A stretch of DNA of 64,000 nt. Source: an uncultured Lachnospiraceae bacterium (lineage in GTDB: Bacteria; Bacillota; Clostridia; Lachnospirales; Lachnospiraceae). A model generated the notes under the pieces. The model saw only the letters and a list, made by a program, of their open reading frames with translations, ran no database searches and had not been told where the DNA came from. Positions 24,795 through 33,400 of this stretch are shown piece by piece (position 1 is the first letter of the stretch; each line of letters begins with the position of its first letter). Both the position numbers and the translations under genes were made by a program. The stretch spans positions 28,158 to 92,157 of the forward strand of contig CAJUTU010000011.1 in NCBI GenBank assembly GCA_910589385.1, given 5' to 3'.

Positions 24795-26306
24795 ATGGGG
24801 CAATATTTGATCGGCCTTGATAATGGAGGCAGCGATATAAAGTGTGCGGTTTTCGATTTGGATGGCAATGAGCTTGCTGTAGCAAGTATGCAGGTTCCGA
24901 TGGATTTTCCGCAGCCTGGATTTACGGAAAGAGATGCAGAACAGGTCTGGACGGCGAATGTAGAAGTCATACGTGAAGCTTTGAAAAGAGCGGAAGTTTC
25001 GGGAGGCAATGTGGCGGCGGTGGGGCTGACTGGCTATGGAAACGGAATGGTGCTTGTGGATGAGGGATTCTGTGCGGTGTATCCGGCGATTGTTTCAACA
25101 GATGACAGAGCAGGTGATTACTGTCAAAGGTTTCGGGAGGACGGTACAGAGCGCAGGATTTTCCCTTATACACTCCAGACGACCTGGTCGGCGCAGCCGG
25201 CGGCAATGCTCCCGTGGTTCCGGGATCACCGTCCGGAAGTGCTGGAAAAAACACGGTGGATCCTTTCTATAAAAGATTTTATCCGGCTGCGCCTTACCGG
25301 TGTGGTGGCCGGAGAAATCACGGATGCGTCGTCAGGCTGCCTTGTGAATCTGGACATCAGGGACTATGACATGCGGCTGTTTGAGATTCTTGGTGTTGAG
25401 GATTGCTATGAGAAAATGCCTCCTGTTTTGGAAAGTACGGAAGTAAGCGGATACATTACAGAAGCAGCGGCAAAGGAAACCGGTCTGGCAGCAGGGATTC
25501 CGGTGGCGGCAGGATATTTTGACATTGACGCGAATGCGCTGGCCAGCGGGGTCTTGTCAGAAAATGAACTATGTCTGATCGCCGGAACATGGTCCATCAA
25601 TGAGTATTTAAGTAAGACTGCGCCAAAGGATATTGACCAGAAACAGAATACGGTTACATTGAGCTATCTAAATGAGTACTATATCATGGAAGATTCGACG
25701 CCTACGTCGGCAAGTAATTTTAACTGGTTTATACGTAGCCTTATCCGGCCGGACCGGCCGGATGCTCCCATACATGAGATTTACGAGGAGTGTAATCAGG
25801 CGGTAGAGGCGGTCCGTCCCGAGGACAGCAAGGTTATTTTTGTTCCCTATCTGTTTGGGAGTGCAACGCATGCGGATGCGCATGGGGCGTTTCTGAATCT
25901 TACCGGAAGCGACGACAGGGACAGCATGCTCCGTGCCGTGTATGAGGGAGTTGTATTTTCCAGCATGCATCATGTATATAACCTGAAACGTCCGGTGGAA
26001 TCTTACACAAAGGCAAGGTTGTCCGGAGGGGTATCGAACAGTGAGGTATGGTCTCAGATGATGTGTGATGCTCTTCAGATTCCGATTGAGACTTTGGAGG
26101 GCAGTGAGCCGGGAGCAAAGGGGGCGGCCATGGGAGCCGGGGTTGCCTGCGGCATTTTTGCGGATCTGGAGGATGCGGTGAAGCACATGGTCCATATAGG
26201 AAAGATTTATATGCCGCGGACGGAATATCAGGCGGTTTACGCAGAAAAATATAAACGTTATGAAGCAGCGCTGCGGGCAGTAGATCTGCTGGCAGAGCAG
26301 ATATAA
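24795..26306 (+). CDS. FGGY carbohydrate kinase
   Basis: A 503-residue FGGY kinase with L-I-G-L-D-N-G-G-S-D-I-K-C-A-V-F at the start, E-R-D-A-E-Q-V-W, then in the C-terminal domain R-L-S-G-G-V-S-N-S and G-A-A-M-G-A-G-V-A. Closest in feel to L-xylulose or ribulose kinase-like members (LyxK/YgcE), rather than glycerol kinase. Followed by an epimerase and a class II aldolase, the classical kinase-epimerase-aldolase route for a ketose such as L-xylulose or fuculose. A gap of 90 bases precedes it, with GGAGTGAGAG as ribosome site. Confidence 0.87.
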   Translation: MGQYLIGLDNGGSDIKCAVFDLDGNELAVASMQVPMDFPQPGFTERDAEQVWTANVEVIREALKRAEVSGGNVAAVGLTGYGNGMVLVDEGFCAVYPAIVSTDDRAGDYCQRFREDGTERRIFPYTLQTTWSAQPAAMLPWFRDHRPEVLEKTRWILSIKDFIRLRLTGVVAGEITDASSGCLVNLDIRDYDMRLFEILGVEDCYEKMPPVLESTEVSGYITEAAAKETGLAAGIPVAAGYFDIDANALASGVLSENELCLIAGTWSINEYLSKTAPKDIDQKQNTVTLSYLNEYYIMEDSTPTSASNFNWFIRSLIRPDRPDAPIHEIYEECNQAVEAVRPEDSKVIFVPYLFGSATHADAHGAFLNLTGSDDRDSMLRAVYEGVVFSSMHHVYNLKRPVESYTKARLSGGVSNSEVWSQMMCDALQIPIETLEGSEPGAKGAAMGAGVACGIFADLEDAVKHMVHIGKIYMPRTEYQAVYAEKYKRYEAALRAVDLLAEQI

Positions 26307-26317
26307 GGAGTTGGCTT

Positions 26318-26989
26318 ATGTTTACAATTAGTCCTTCGGTTTACTCAGCGGATCTTTTGGATCTCCGTCAGGTTCTGAAAAGGCTGGACGGATTTGAACA
26401 TCTGCATCTGGATATTGATGACGGCAATTTTGTGAGAGGCATCAGCTTTGGGATGGATGTGGTCCGCGGGATCGCCGCATGTACCGATGTCCCTCTGGAT
26501 GTGCATTTGGAGGTGCAAAACCCTATGGCATATGTGGACGATCTGGCCGATGCGGGTGTGGAATTGATCTGCGCCCATGTGGAGGCGCTGGATTACCCCA
26601 GTTTGTTTTTGAGCAGTGTCCATAACCGGGGAAAGAAAGCGGGTCTGGCATTGAATATTAAGACGCCGGCAGTATTTTTGGAGCCTTATGTGGACCAACT
26701 AGACCAGGTGATCCTGGTATCTTGTGAAGCGGATGTGGACGGGCTGCCATTTCGCAGCGGCGTGCTCAAAAAAGTAGCACAGGTCCGTTCTATGCTGTCG
26801 GATCCTGCAAAAGTCTGGGTGGATGGCGGCGTGAATGAAACCAATCTGAAAAGTGTGATCAACGCTGGCGCAGGCGGCGTGGTGCTGGGCCGTGCGGTAT
26901 TTGGGGCAAAAGATCCGGTGGGGGCATACCAACGGCTGCTGGATCTGGGAAGAACATATGAAAAGGAGCGTGACGGCAATGCGGTATGA
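26318..26989 (+). CDS. Ribulose-phosphate 3-epimerase-like protein
   Basis: A 223-residue TIM barrel of the ribulose-phosphate epimerase family: S-P-S-V-Y-S-A-D, L-H-L-D-I-D-D-G-N-F, P-L-D-V-H-L-E-V-Q-N-P, H-V-E-A and V-D-G-G-V-N. The metal ligands (H, D, H, D) are kept, but the usual H-x-D-x-M-D-G is H-L-D-I-D-D-G and the usual D-V-H-L-M is D-V-H-L-E. These active-site methionine changes suggest a different sugar phosphate, as for allulose-phosphate epimerases or SgcE. It overlaps the aldolase gene by 11 bases. Confidence 0.85.
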   Translation: MFTISPSVYSADLLDLRQVLKRLDGFEHLHLDIDDGNFVRGISFGMDVVRGIAACTDVPLDVHLEVQNPMAYVDDLADAGVELICAHVEALDYPSLFLSSVHNRGKKAGLALNIKTPAVFLEPYVDQLDQVILVSCEADVDGLPFRSGVLKKVAQVRSMLSDPAKVWVDGGVNETNLKSVINAGAGGVVLGRAVFGAKDPVGAYQRLLDLGRTYEKERDGNAV

Positions 26990-27623
26990 AAAAGAACGGC
27001 AAGAATTAATTGACTGTGCGCGGGCAATGGAGCGCCATGGACTTGTTACGCTTTCGGGCGGAAATGTCAGCATGCGGATGGAAGGGGACGCCTTTTTAGT
27101 GACGCCGTCTGCCATGCCCTATGATACCATGCTGCCAGAGGATATCGTACTGATTGATAAAGAGGGGAATACGATAGAGGGCATACGCCGTCCTACCAGT
27201 GACTGGAAAGCGGTCCTGTATATTTTTGAACATATGCCTGAGGTAAATGTGGTGCTCCATACGCATCAGCCGCAGGCGGTAGCTGTCAGTCTTGTGGCGG
27301 ACAAGCTGCCTGTAATTTCTACGACAATGGTAGATGAGCTGCATGCAGAAGTGGCAGTGGCTCCATTTACGATCAGCAGCGATATCGGGATGGGAGTTTC
27401 CACGGTGGAATATGCCGGAAAAGCGCTGGCGGTTATCTTGAAACAGCATGGGATCATGGCGTATGGAAAAAGTATAGAACAGGCTCTAAGCGCGGCGGTG
27501 TATCTGGAAGAAACCTGTCATGTGTATCTGCTGGCCCTGGCAGCAGGAAGGGAGATCCCGACATTATCCAAAGAGCAGATTGAGGCGGAGGATGCACCGC
27601 GGGGATACTATGGACAGGGTTAA
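26979..27623 (+). CDS. Class II aldolase (fuculose-phosphate aldolase / ribulose-phosphate epimerase superfamily)
   Basis: A 214-residue zinc-dependent class II aldolase. Phosphate-site motif G-G-N-V-S-M-R at about 23-29, T-P-S-A-M-P-Y-D, zinc-binding V-L-H-T-H-Q-P-Q-A-V, and the third histidine in K-Q-H-G-I-M-A-Y-G. It would split a ketose 1-phosphate into dihydroxyacetone phosphate and an aldehyde. ATG 26979 sits inside the epimerase gene, with AAGGAG before it; the frame extends to 26892 without a better start. Kinase, epimerase and aldolase are contiguous. Confidence 0.87.
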   Translation: MRYEKERQELIDCARAMERHGLVTLSGGNVSMRMEGDAFLVTPSAMPYDTMLPEDIVLIDKEGNTIEGIRRPTSDWKAVLYIFEHMPEVNVVLHTHQPQAVAVSLVADKLPVISTTMVDELHAEVAVAPFTISSDIGMGVSTVEYAGKALAVILKQHGIMAYGKSIEQALSAAVYLEETCHVYLLALAAGREIPTLSKEQIEAEDAPRGYYGQG

Positions 27624-27660
27624 AGATTCAGAAGAAAGAGAAAAGAAAGGAGGAGCGGTC

Positions 27661-28452
27661 ATGAAAGTGGCAGAGATTGGTGACAACTGTATTGATGTGT
27701 ATGAGCGTATCGGAAAGAAATATCCGACAGGCAATGTAGTTGATACAGGCGTCAATCTGCAAAAGCTGGGAATCCCAGTCTCTATTATCAGCACAACGGG
27801 GAATGACGGGAATGGGACATGGATGGTGGAAACTCTTAAAAAGGAAGGCCTGGATATCAGTCATTTGAAAATTGGAAACGGCATGACAGCGGTGACTTAT
27901 ATGGATGTGGATGGAAAGGACCGTGTGCATGGGGAGTATGTAGAGGGCGTATTAGAGAACATGGTATTTGATGAGGAGGACATTGCTTTCGCGGCGTCCC
28001 ATGACCTGGTACATACCGCTCTTTGGGGGAAAGCGGAAAAGGCGCTTCCGGCGATTGCGGCAAAGGGAACCCCCATTGCGTTTGATTATGCAGACAGATT
28101 GGATCATCCTCTGGTAGAAGAGACATTGCCCTTCGTGACCTATGGATTTTTTTCGTACCATGGGGGAAGGGATGAAAAGATTGAAACGTTTTTGAAGGAT
28201 AAGGTGGAGCGCGGCATGAAGCTTGCGGTTGCGACATTCGGTGAGGAAGGCAGCCTTGCGTGGGACGGCCTCCGGTTTTATTCCTGCGGGATCGTAGAGA
28301 CGGAGGTAACAAACACCGTCGGAGCAGGAGACAGCTTTATCGCAGGTGTTTTGTATGGGATTTTAAATCAACTGCCCATTGAAGAGTGTCTCAAAAAAGG
28401 GGCAGAGACTGCCGCTTCTGTGGTAGCGGTTTTTGAACCCTGGGTACAATAG
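27661..28452 (+). CDS. PfkB-family kinase, divergent FrlD-like
   Basis: A 263-residue PfkB kinase close to fructoselysine 6-kinase FrlD: V-A-E-I-G-D-N-C-I-D-V-Y start, H-G-E-Y-V-E-G-V and N-T-V-G-A-G-D-S-F-I-A-G with catalytic D224. FrlD's G-G-N-P/A-V-N-V-A-V sugar-binding motif is changed to T-G-N-V-V-D-T-G-V, and the C-terminus ends F-E-P-W instead of Y-Q/H-G-A-W, so a different ketosamine or ketose is likely. ATG 27661 follows AAAGGAGGAGCGGTC. A more typical FrlD lies 2.3 kb downstream in the same operon. Confidence 0.85.
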   Translation: MKVAEIGDNCIDVYERIGKKYPTGNVVDTGVNLQKLGIPVSIISTTGNDGNGTWMVETLKKEGLDISHLKIGNGMTAVTYMDVDGKDRVHGEYVEGVLENMVFDEEDIAFAASHDLVHTALWGKAEKALPAIAAKGTPIAFDYADRLDHPLVEETLPFVTYGFFSYHGGRDEKIETFLKDKVERGMKLAVATFGEEGSLAWDGLRFYSCGIVETEVTNTVGAGDSFIAGVLYGILNQLPIEECLKKGAETAASVVAVFEPWVQ

Positions 28453-28519
28453 TGGGACGGGGCAGGCAGGCGATCTATTTGCCGGGCAGATCGGTTACAG
28501 ATTGAAAGGAGAGATGAAG

Positions 28520-29350
28520 ATGAAAATAGGGATGTTTACAAGTGGCTACCAGCGCAATCCGCTGGAGCATTGCTTTATTGATGCAAAAAGATTTGGGTAT
28601 GATTATGTAGAGCTGTGGGGCGGACGTCCGCATGCTTATGCTTACGATCTGAAAGCTGGAGATATCAATGAAGTACGTCGGCTGATCGATAAATACGAGA
28701 TGCCGGTGCGTGGATATACGCCGGAGCACAATGGATATCCGTACAATTATATGATCGGTACAGAGGCGATGCGCCAGGAGGCGGTGGAATATTTAAAGGT
28801 TTCTATGGACATGGCAAAGGAAATGGGTGCGGATTTCACTTTGATCAGTGCGGCGCATGCCGGTTATGCAGCGACCTATGAGGAGATCTGGACACGCCTT
28901 GAAAAGACGGTCCGTGAATTGACGGATCATGCGGAAAAGATCGGGCATAAGATCGTAATGGAAACTTTGACGGTCTATGAGTCTAATGTGATCAAGAATG
29001 CGAATGATCTTCGGGAATTGTTCCGGCGCGTGGATTCCCCTTGCCTTGTTGGGATGTGTGATATTATACCTCCGTTTACACAGGGGGAGAGTATTATGGA
29101 TTATTTTGATAAGATTGGCGACAAAATGTATCACATGCACATCATTGACGGCGTTTCCGATTCGGATTCTCATGTGATGCCCGGCGAGGGACAGATTCCG
29201 CTGCAGGAACTTTTGATGGAACTGAAAGACATCAATTATCAGAGAACGGCTACGATCGAGCTGGTAACAGGCTACATCAATGAGCCGCGGATGTATGCAA
29301 GAAGAGCGGTAAATAATCTTCGGGCAATGATGGAAAACGCAGGCTTTTAG
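28520..29350 (+). CDS. frlC: FrlC-like sugar epimerase
   Basis: A 276-residue xylose-isomerase-like TIM barrel closely matching fructoselysine 3-epimerase FrlC: M-K-I-G-M-F-T-S-G-Y-Q-R, E-L-W-G-G-R-P-H-A-Y-A-Y-D-L-K-A-G, G-Y-T-P-E-H-N-G-Y-P-Y-N, M-A-K-E-M-G-A, and M-P-G-E-G. The reference enzyme interconverts psicoselysine and fructoselysine. Metal ligands E (V-M-E-T-L), D (M-C-D-I), H (M-H-I-I) and E (I-E-L-V) are kept. ATG 28520 is preferred over 28514 for ribosome spacing. This is the best FrlC match of three in the window. Confidence 0.85.
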   Translation: MKIGMFTSGYQRNPLEHCFIDAKRFGYDYVELWGGRPHAYAYDLKAGDINEVRRLIDKYEMPVRGYTPEHNGYPYNYMIGTEAMRQEAVEYLKVSMDMAKEMGADFTLISAAHAGYAATYEEIWTRLEKTVRELTDHAEKIGHKIVMETLTVYESNVIKNANDLRELFRRVDSPCLVGMCDIIPPFTQGESIMDYFDKIGDKMYHMHIIDGVSDSDSHVMPGEGQIPLQELLMELKDINYQRTATIELVTGYINEPRMYARRAVNNLRAMMENAGF

Positions 29351-29362
29351 AAAGGGGAAGAA

Positions 29363-30235
29363 ATGTTTATAGATATGCATGTTCATCCGGCGTTTTATGA
29401 ACCGATCAACGGCGATGAAAAGCTGGAAGAATTACGGCATCAAACTTTGGATATCCATAAAAACGGCACGGCGCCCCTGGAACATATTTTTCATCAAATG
29501 CAATGTGCAGGGCTGGACTTTCTTTGCCTTTTGCCTGAAGATTACCGGACGCAGCAGGACGGCAGGGCGCTTGTGAGCAATGAAGAGATCCGGGATCTGG
29601 TAGCGCTTGCGCCGGATAAGTTTATTGGGTTTGCAAGTGTAGATCCTTATGATCCAAAAGCGCCGGAGAGGCTGCAGCAGGCTTTCGCGGAGTTGAATTT
29701 ATGTGGTTTGAAGCTTCATCCCGGGCGGCAGCATTTTTATCCGTCAGACCAGATTGCCGAACCTTTGTATGAGATTTGTGAGAAATATGATAAACCAGTG
29801 ATCTTTCACAGCGGGCTCTCCTGGGAGCCGGATTCTCTGACGAAATATTGCAGGCCGGATGTATTTGAAGAGCTGGCTGCGGCGCATCCGAAGCTTCGGA
29901 TGTGTCTGGCTCATTTCGGCTGGCCGTGGTGCAGGGAGACGGCGATGCTGATGCTGCGGTATCCGAATGTTTATACAGATACGGGCGCGCTGTATTTTGA
30001 CTGCGCGCGGGAATTTTATACCCAGATGCTGACAAAGGACGTTCCGGTGACATGGATAGACCGGAGTTTGCGGCATCAAGTGATGTTTGGAAGCAACAAT
30101 CCCAGATTCGAACAGATCCGGATGGCACAGGCGTTGGATATGCTCGGATTTCGTGACAGTACGCTGGAATTGATCCGGGGACAGAATGCTGCGGACTTCC
30201 TTGGAGGGCTGCCGGAGGGAGGGAAGAAACCATGA
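29363..30235 (+). CDS. Amidohydrolase-family protein (PF04909 type)
   Basis: A 290-residue TIM-barrel amidohydrolase_2 protein. It has the N-terminal metal motif I-D-M-H-V-H-P, G-L-K-L-H-P at the barrel centre, V-I-F-H-S-G and L-A-H-F-G-W. The usual final catalytic G-S/T-D-x-P is here M-F-G-S-N-N-P, with Asn in place of the catalytic Asp. The family includes decarboxylases and hydrolases that act on aromatic acids or lactones. With the changed residue it might be inactive, or a different chemistry. It overlaps the YjbQ gene by 4 bases. Confidence 0.8.
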   Translation: MFIDMHVHPAFYEPINGDEKLEELRHQTLDIHKNGTAPLEHIFHQMQCAGLDFLCLLPEDYRTQQDGRALVSNEEIRDLVALAPDKFIGFASVDPYDPKAPERLQQAFAELNLCGLKLHPGRQHFYPSDQIAEPLYEICEKYDKPVIFHSGLSWEPDSLTKYCRPDVFEELAAAHPKLRMCLAHFGWPWCRETAMLMLRYPNVYTDTGALYFDCAREFYTQMLTKDVPVTWIDRSLRHQVMFGSNNPRFEQIRMAQALDMLGFRDSTLELIRGQNAADFLGGLPEGGKKP

Positions 30236-30690
30236 TGTATATGGAATCCATTTCTCTGCTGACAAAAAAATATAATGAGTGGATCGTGATTACGGAGCAG
30301 GTGCGGGAGATTCTTGCGGAAAGCGGAATTCAAAACGGCATGCTGACCGTGATTACGAAGCACACGACAACCGGAATTACGGTCAATGAAGCGTTGGAAT
30401 GTCTGGAAAGCGACATGGAGTTGTTTTTGGGGCGTCTGGCTCCGGAGGATTATCCGTACAGCCACGCCAGAATGCTGCGGGACTATGGCAGTACGGCCGG
30501 CAATCCGACCGGGCATTTGAAAGCGCTGGTGACAGGGAATCATTGTCATTTTCCCGTGATAGATGGAGAAATGGTCATGGGCGGAGCACAAGAAATTTAT
30601 TTTTGTGAATTTGACGGCCCTGCACACAGAACGGTCAATGTGGCGGTGCAGGGAGAATCGCTGATAGACGAAAGAAGCGGGAGTCTGTAG
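30232..30690 (+). CDS. yjbQ: YjbQ-family protein (UPF0047)
   Basis: A 152-residue YjbQ/UPF0047 protein: V-I-T-K-H-T-T-T-G-I-T-V-N-E, G-N-P-T-G-H-L-K-A, and final G-x-A-Q-E-I-Y-F-C-E-F-D-G-P. Homologues in bacteria show low thiamine-phosphate synthase activity in genetic tests, but the true role is unclear. The metal-binding-like histidines H41, H86 and H90 region are retained. Its firm place between an amidohydrolase and FrlD in a sugar-amine operon suggests a phosphatase- or epimerase-like housekeeping of sugar phosphates. Confidence 0.85.
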   Translation: MMYMESISLLTKKYNEWIVITEQVREILAESGIQNGMLTVITKHTTTGITVNEALECLESDMELFLGRLAPEDYPYSHARMLRDYGSTAGNPTGHLKALVTGNHCHFPVIDGEMVMGGAQEIYFCEFDGPAHRTVNVAVQGESLIDERSGSL

Positions 30691-30715
30691 AGACCCTGAA
30701 TAGGAGGGAAGTAAG

Positions 30716-31501
30716 ATGAGGTTTGCGACGGTTGGAGATAATTGCGTGGATGCATATGAATCATTGGGCCAATTTTATCCTGGCGGCAACCCGGTGAATG
30801 TAGCAGTATATCTGAAGCGGCTTGGAGAAGACGCATCCTATACCGGCGTAGTCGGCGACGATAAGTATGGCCAGGTTATGAAGGACGCGCTTCAGGAAAA
30901 AAATGTGGATATCAGCCATGTCAGGACAATCCATGGGGACACGGCGGTGACTAAGGTGGAGATTGTAAACGGAGACCGGGTGTTTACAGACTATATCGAA
31001 GGCGTAATGAAGGAGTTTAAGCTCACATTGGGAGATATAGACTTTCTCTGCAGCCATGATCTGGTGATTTCCGGAATCTGGGGAATGATAGAAGATGATC
31101 TGCCGAAGATCAAGGCGAAAGGCGTTCCGATCGCATTTGATTTTTCGGATCAGCCGGAGCACCCGATTATTGAAAAAGCGATCGGTTCTGTCACGTACGC
31201 GTTCTTTTCGGATGACAGAGGGGACAGCCCGATGCTGCGCGAGTTTATGAAGAAGATGCAGGAAAAGGGGCCAAAGCTTGTGCTTGTGACATTGGGCGAT
31301 AAAGGAAGTATCTGTTATGACGGAAATGAATTTTATGAATTTGGGATCCTTCCCTGTGAAGTTGTGGATACAATGGGCGCCGGGGATAGTTTTATCGCCG
31401 GGTTTCTGCGTGGGATTATGCAGGGAGAAAGCATCCCGGCCAGCATGAGGCTTGGAGCGGAAAATAGCTGTGTTACGCTGGGATACCAGGGCGCATGGTA
31501 A
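30716..31501 (+). CDS. frlD: Fructoselysine 6-kinase-like PfkB kinase
   Basis: A 261-residue PfkB kinase matching FrlD throughout: V-G-D-N-C-V-D-A-Y, P-G-G-N-P-V-N-V-A-V-Y, G-V-V-G-D-D-K-Y-G, V-D-I-S-H-V, D-Y-I-E-G-V-M, F-D-F-S-D, D-T-M-G-A-G-D-S-F-I-A-G-F with catalytic D224, and the end Y-Q-G-A-W. The reaction is ATP-dependent 6-phosphorylation of fructoselysine or similar ketosamines. The FrlB-like deglycase follows in the operon after 88 bases. Confidence 0.87.
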   Translation: MRFATVGDNCVDAYESLGQFYPGGNPVNVAVYLKRLGEDASYTGVVGDDKYGQVMKDALQEKNVDISHVRTIHGDTAVTKVEIVNGDRVFTDYIEGVMKEFKLTLGDIDFLCSHDLVISGIWGMIEDDLPKIKAKGVPIAFDFSDQPEHPIIEKAIGSVTYAFFSDDRGDSPMLREFMKKMQEKGPKLVLVTLGDKGSICYDGNEFYEFGILPCEVVDTMGAGDSFIAGFLRGIMQGESIPASMRLGAENSCVTLGYQGAW

Positions 31502-31589
31502 AGAACAGGGCTATAATTTGCGGCCGGTCAGGCTGTGGATCGTAACAAGGCAGGACGAAATATCTTAGAGTGGAACGGAGGAGAAGAGA

Positions 31590-32591
31590 GTGATTAAATT
31601 TGATGAGCAGAAGCAGATCGAAAGCGTGAATGGCGCGCTGGCATTACGCGGAGAGATTGAAAGGATTGTAGATGAGATTTATGACACCGGCTTTGACGGG
31701 ATTTACTGGATCGGTATCGGGGGTACTTATGCAAGCGCCATGCAGGCGGAGGTTTACATGAGGGGAAAAACAAAACTTCCTGTTTATGTGGACAATGCTG
31801 CGCAGTTTATTACGACGGGGAATCCCAGGTTTACAGATAAATCGGTTATGATCATTTCCAGTGTGACGGGAAATACGGTGGAGATGGTAAAAGCAGTGGA
31901 AAAAGCGAACGCGATTGGAGCCCGTGTCTTTGGATTTATTGATAAAGCCGAAGCAAATCTGGCGAAGATGTGCAGCTATTGTATTTCCTATCCGGCAAAT
32001 GAACAACTGAAATTCTTCATGACAGCCAATCGATTGATGTACCGCAATGGAGAGTTTCCGGAATATGACCGGTATAATAAAGAAATGGAGGCACATCTTG
32101 CCCAGGCGCTGGCTGACGTAGAAAAAGCGGCGGATGGTTTCGGGAAAGAATTTGCAATGAAACATTGTGAGGATCCGATTCATTATTTTGTAGGCGCGGG
32201 CGTGCAGTGGGGTTCTACTTATTCTTACGCCATGTGTTATTGGGAAGAACAGCACTGGATCCGCACAAAAAGCATTACGGCTGAGGAATTTTTCCATGGT
32301 ATGCTTGAAATCGTAGATAAAAATACGGCGGTTACGGTATTTCTCGGAGAGGATGAGCAGCGCCCTCTGGCAGAAAGAGTTGCGGCGTTCCTTCCGAAAA
32401 TCTGTGGGAACTATACGTTAATCGACACGAAAGACTATGCAAAACATCTGGAAGGGATCAGCCCGGAATTCCGAGGGAGTATCTCTCATCTTGTCACACA
32501 TGCGGTTACGCAGAGAATCGATGCGCATATGGAATTGATTAACCGCCATCCGGTAGATATCCGCCGTTATTACCGGCGGTTGGACTATTAA
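31590..32591 (+). CDS. frlB: FrlB-like fructosamine-6-phosphate deglycase
   Basis: A 333-residue two-SIS-domain protein. The first SIS has W-I-G-I-G-G-T-Y-A-S-A and I-I-S-S-V-T-G-N-T-V-E; the second has E-E-F-F-H-G-M-L-E-I-V, which holds the family's conserved acid and histidine, and the end D-I-R-R-Y-Y-R-R-L-D-Y resembles FrlB's R-R-Y-Y-G-G-L-V-E-Y. FrlB cleaves fructoselysine 6-phosphate to glucose 6-phosphate and lysine. The start is GTG 31590 after GGAGGAGA. It is the last gene of the operon, followed by a strong terminator. Confidence 0.85.
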   Translation: MIKFDEQKQIESVNGALALRGEIERIVDEIYDTGFDGIYWIGIGGTYASAMQAEVYMRGKTKLPVYVDNAAQFITTGNPRFTDKSVMIISSVTGNTVEMVKAVEKANAIGARVFGFIDKAEANLAKMCSYCISYPANEQLKFFMTANRLMYRNGEFPEYDRYNKEMEAHLAQALADVEKAADGFGKEFAMKHCEDPIHYFVGAGVQWGSTYSYAMCYWEEQHWIRTKSITAEEFFHGMLEIVDKNTAVTVFLGEDEQRPLAERVAAFLPKICGNYTLIDTKDYAKHLEGISPEFRGSISHLVTHAVTQRIDAHMELINRHPVDIRRYYRRLDY

Positions 32592-32630
32592 GGGTCCGTA
32601 TCCGGGCCGGATGCTGATCGTTCTAAAGTA

Positions 32631-32667
32631 TACAGAAGAAGCTTGCCGTCGGCAAGCTTCTTCTGTA
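32631..32667. terminator. Bidirectional terminator after frlB
   Basis: A 17-bp perfect stem (TACAGAAGAAGCTTGCC and its complement) with a 3-base loop, between two convergent operons. Confidence 0.85.
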
Positions 32668-32725
32668 TAAATAGGGGATCAATAAAAGTAAAATGTCAGG
32701 GTTATGATTTACAACCACACAAGAA

Positions 32726-33388
32726 TTATCCTGCAAGGTGATTGACAACCTTTGTGATTTGTTCTGCGAAAGTTTCGCCGAATTTCTTTTCAAAAAAGGC
32801 TCCGCCGATCGTAAAACCATATAGATTCGGCAAGGTCTTGATCAAATCCAGTTTTTCAAAGCAATCGACACTTCCGGCAATGCTGAATGGCTTCGACAGG
32901 GCCGGCGCCAGACGCAGCAGGAGTTCTTTGGAGTCTCCTTCCGCATAGCGGAATGCGGACAGATTGATGCCGTAGATGTCCTTTTTTTCTGTATCCTGTG
33001 CCTTTTGGATAATGGAATCAATGGTGCCGCGCAGACGGGTATCCTCGGAAAGGCCGACGAATGGAGAGTAGGCGATACCTGCGTCAGAAAGCACTTCTGC
33101 AACACTGTCATAATAAACGGTCCCTAATACATGGTCTATACCGCATTCGGCACATTGCTTTGCTGCCTGCAGACATCCGGCTTCGTCAATGGCAAGGACT
33201 TCAATATAAACAACTTTTCCGTTTTCTTTCATGCAGGCCGCCAGGTCCTTCATACTTTCCGGCGTGGTTCCTTCAATTTTGAACCCCCAATGTTTGGCAG
33301 GGGCGTCTTTTGCGCCCAGAAAGATTTCTTTTGCGTTTTTTACGGTAACGTCATGCCAGGTCAACATCGTGATCAATTCTTTTTTCAT
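32726..33388 (-). CDS. TIM-barrel-like protein of unknown function
   Basis: A 220-residue soluble protein. Its rhythm of strands (V-V-Y-I-E-V-L-A-I, H-V-L-G-T-V-Y, Y-S-P-F-V-G, Y-G-I-N-L, F-S-I-A-G-S-V, Y-G-F-T-I-G-G-A-F-F) and the final phosphate-loop-like A-G-S-V and G-G-A-F-F suggest a beta/alpha barrel of the phosphate-binding superfamily (HisA, KDPG aldolase, hexulose-phosphate synthase). I cannot name the family. It is the last gene of a minus-strand operon with an FGGY kinase (12-base gap) and a nitroreductase-like gene, so it may act on the phosphorylated sugar. Confidence 0.65.
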   Translation of the reverse strand: MKKELITMLTWHDVTVKNAKEIFLGAKDAPAKHWGFKIEGTTPESMKDLAACMKENGKVVYIEVLAIDEAGCLQAAKQCAECGIDHVLGTVYYDSVAEVLSDAGIAYSPFVGLSEDTRLRGTIDSIIQKAQDTEKKDIYGINLSAFRYAEGDSKELLLRLAPALSKPFSIAGSVDCFEKLDLIKTLPNLYGFTIGGAFFEKKFGETFAEQITKVVNHLAG

Positions 33389-33400
33389 AAGTAGTCTCCT

